NCBI RefSeq assembly: GCF_014384785.1
Contig: NZ_JACRSU010000002.1
Span: forward strand, 1-64,000
DNA length: 64,000 bases
Source of the DNA: Congzhengia minquanensis
GTDB lineage: Bacteria; Bacillota; Clostridia; UBA1381; UBA9506
Direction of reading: 5' to 3'
Position numbers and translations under genes: made by a program. Under the pieces are notes generated by a model. That model was not told the DNA's origin. It made no database searches and was given only the letters and a program-made list of their open reading frames with translations. This document shows, piece after piece, positions 62,630 to 64,000 of the stretch (within the stretch, counting starts at the first letter, position 1; each line of letters begins with the position of its first letter).

Positions 62630-64000
62630 TCATAAGTCAAACAGGCTCACCTGACTGGTATCGGGTATGCCTTTTAATATATCATATTCTTTCATTTTTT
62701 CCACAACTGCCGCGCCGATTTTCGCGCGTTTCATCAGTTCTTCCACAGAAAGGAACGGCCCCTCGGCCTCCTCCCTCGCGTCAACAATACTCTGCCCCAC
62801 GGCGTCGGATATGCCGCTGATGGCGTTCAGCGGCGGCCGGATTGCCCCGTCCTCCTCCAAAAACCTGGTAGCGTCAGATTTGTACAAATCCACAGGCAGA
62901 AACGATATTTTCCTGGCATACATTTCATTTACAACTTCAAGAATTGTAATTAAGTTTTTTTCTTTTTGTGTTAAATCCGGTTTGTCGTTTAATTCACTAA
63001 TTGCGGACACAACGCGCTCCTTGCCGCGAAGCATTAAATCCGCGTCAAAATCTGTAGCCCGAACGGTAAAATAGGTAATATAAAAAGCAATTGGATAGTG
63101 AACCTTAAAATATGCAATTCGAAACGCCATGGTTACATAGGCTGCCGCGTGGGCTTTCGGGAACATATACTTAATCTTTTTACACGATGTTATGTACCAT
63201 TCGGGAACATTGTTTTCCCGCATCAGCTTTTCGTCTTCCGGCTCTAACCCTTTGCCCTTTCTCACCTTTTCCATAATTTTAAAAGAGTTTAAAGGCGGCA
63301 GATTATGATGGAGCAAATAGAGCATAATGTCGTCCCTGGTACAAATCACCTCAGAAAGCGTAGCCGTTCCGTCACGCACCAAATCCTGAGCGTTGTTGTT
63401 CCATACATCTGTCCCGTGAGAAAGGCCTGAAATCCGCATCAGTTCCCCAAAGGTAGTCGGTTTCGTGTCTAAGAGCATTTGACGGACAAATTTAGTTCCA
63501 AACTCCGGAACGGCATAAGTCCCCACAATGCTGCCGATTTCCTCTGCTGTTGCACCCAGCGCCTCGGTCCCGGTAAACAGGCTCATGGTGGGTTTGTCAT
63601 CAATGGGAATGGTTTTTGCGTCTAATCCCGTTAAATCCTCGAGCATTCTTATCATTGTCGGATCGTCGTGTCCCAGAATATCAAGCTTTAACAGCTTTCC
63701 GCTGATGGAGTGGTAATCAAAGTGTGTGGTGATAATATCGGTTTCGTTGTCGTTTGCCGGGTGCTGAATGGGAGAAAACTGATAAATCTCGTTGGCCTTC
63801 GGAACAATCATAACACCGCCGGGGTGCTGGCCCGTGGTTCTTTTTACCCCCACAATACCGTTTATCAGACGCATGGTTTCAGCCTTGTTTAAGTTCTTCC
63901 CCGTCTTTTCGCTGTATTTTCGTACATAGCCAAAGGCGGTGTTTTCTGCAAAAGTGCCAATGGTTCCTGCGCGGTATACGTGCCCCACGCCGAACAGCTC
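62630..64000 (-). CDS. polC: DNA polymerase III alpha subunit PolC (partial, N-terminus beyond right edge)
   Basis: The frame is open to the right edge; 456 C-terminal residues are present. They match PolC, the Gram-positive replicative polymerase: [20 protein letters not shown], then [39 protein letters not shown] and the late [15 protein letters not shown] and the C-terminal helix-hairpin-helix region. The exonuclease, PHP and catalytic Asp parts lie outside. It ends [10 protein letters not shown], a usual clamp-binding tail. It is followed by comEC after 39 bases. Confidence 0.97.
   Translation of the reverse strand, partial: ELFGVGHVYRAGTIGTFAENTAFGYVRKYSEKTGKNLNKAETMRLINGIVGVKRTTGQHPGGVMIVPKANEIYQFSPIQHPANDNETDIITTHFDYHSISGKLLKLDILGHDDPTMIRMLEDLTGLDAKTIPIDDKPTMSLFTGTEALGATAEEIGSIVGTYAVPEFGTKFVRQMLLDTKPTTFGELMRISGLSHGTDVWNNNAQDLVRDGTATLSEVICTRDDIMLYLLHHNLPPLNSFKIMEKVRKGKGLEPEDEKLMRENNVPEWYITSCKKIKYMFPKAHAAAYVTMAFRIAYFKVHYPIAFYITYFTVRATDFDADLMLRGKERVVSAISELNDKPDLTQKEKNLITILEVVNEMYARKISFLPVDLYKSDATRFLEEDGAIRPPLNAISGISDAVGQSIVDAREEAEGPFLSVEELMKRAKIGAAVVEKMKEYDILKGIPDTSQVSLFDL

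Overview
The window looks like a chromosomal segment of a Gram-positive anaerobe of the class Clostridia (Bacillota). It carries PolC-type DNA polymerase III, an HrcA/CIRCE-controlled hrcA-grpE-dnaK-dnaJ operon, LonB, CoaX (type III pantothenate kinase), YqhQ (DUF1385), a HemZ-like radical SAM protein, the DUF421/DUF4363 pair and a YfmF/YfmH-type M16 pair. Base composition is moderately AT-rich, promoters are of the TTGACA-N17-TATAAT type, and most starts have strong GGAGG-type ribosome binding sites. LonB suggests an endospore-former lineage. I recognised no rRNA, tRNA, CRISPR array, insertion sequence or riboswitch.

Layout. 1-5.9 kb (minus): a large secreted RHS/YD-repeat protein whose C-terminal tip lies beyond the left edge, in an operon behind a secreted acidic protein of unknown function. 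6.0-7.1 kb (plus): a ComEA-like DNA-binding protein and an SGNH hydrolase, convergent with coaX and a small phosphoesterase (minus). 8.5-16.3 kb (plus): a housekeeping operon with recJ, rel, an MBL hydrolase, a hemZ-like gene, nrdR, ung and a DEDDh exonuclease with a zinc ribbon, ended by a strong terminator. 16.4-18.0 kb: leuA (minus). 18.2-20.8 kb: a three-gene ABC importer of the NMT1/SsuA type. 20.9-23.5 kb: gltX, DUF421 and DUF4363. 23.7-28.3 kb: an accessory sugar locus (LacI regulator, GH78 rhamnosidase, SGNH esterase, RpiB-like isomerase) with two matching palindromic operators. 28.3-32.8 kb: rpsU, rpsT, a histidine phosphatase, a tyrosine recombinase behind a 5' hairpin, and a MarR-MATE operon with twin operators. 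32.9-37.8 kb: lonB (minus), then yqhQ, prmC and a CapA-like gene. 37.8-41.4 kb: a small XRE regulator divergent from a 1041-residue secreted phosphoesterase with three carbohydrate-binding-like modules; three repeats lie between them. 41.5-49.5 kb (minus): one long operon, read from DUF4340 through a degenerate homocysteine-methyltransferase-like gene, recR, trmN6-like, rsmI and the M16 pair to lgt. 49.6-54.2 kb (minus): FAD oxidoreductase, acyl-CoA thioesterase, a cysteine-rich DUF3795 protein flanked by possible gene remnants, a GNAT acetyltransferase and an M18 aminopeptidase. 54.3-64.0 kb (minus): dnaJ, dnaK, grpE and hrcA with CIRCE, holA, comEC and the 3' part of polC.

How the parts fit. 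Most of the window is core metabolism and genome maintenance: replication (polC, holA), repair (recJ, ung, recR), stringent response (rel), translation (gltX, rpsU, rpsT, prmC, rsmI), protein quality control (dnaK system, lonB) and envelope (lgt). The accessory and least understood parts are the RHS operon, the rhamnoside locus, the phosphoesterase/CBM locus with its repeat-bearing control region, the recombinase with the hairpin leader, and the disturbed DUF3795 region. The RHS operon and the phosphoesterase/CBM locus are the best candidates for undescribed biology, because each joins a large secreted protein to an uncharacterised partner or control region.
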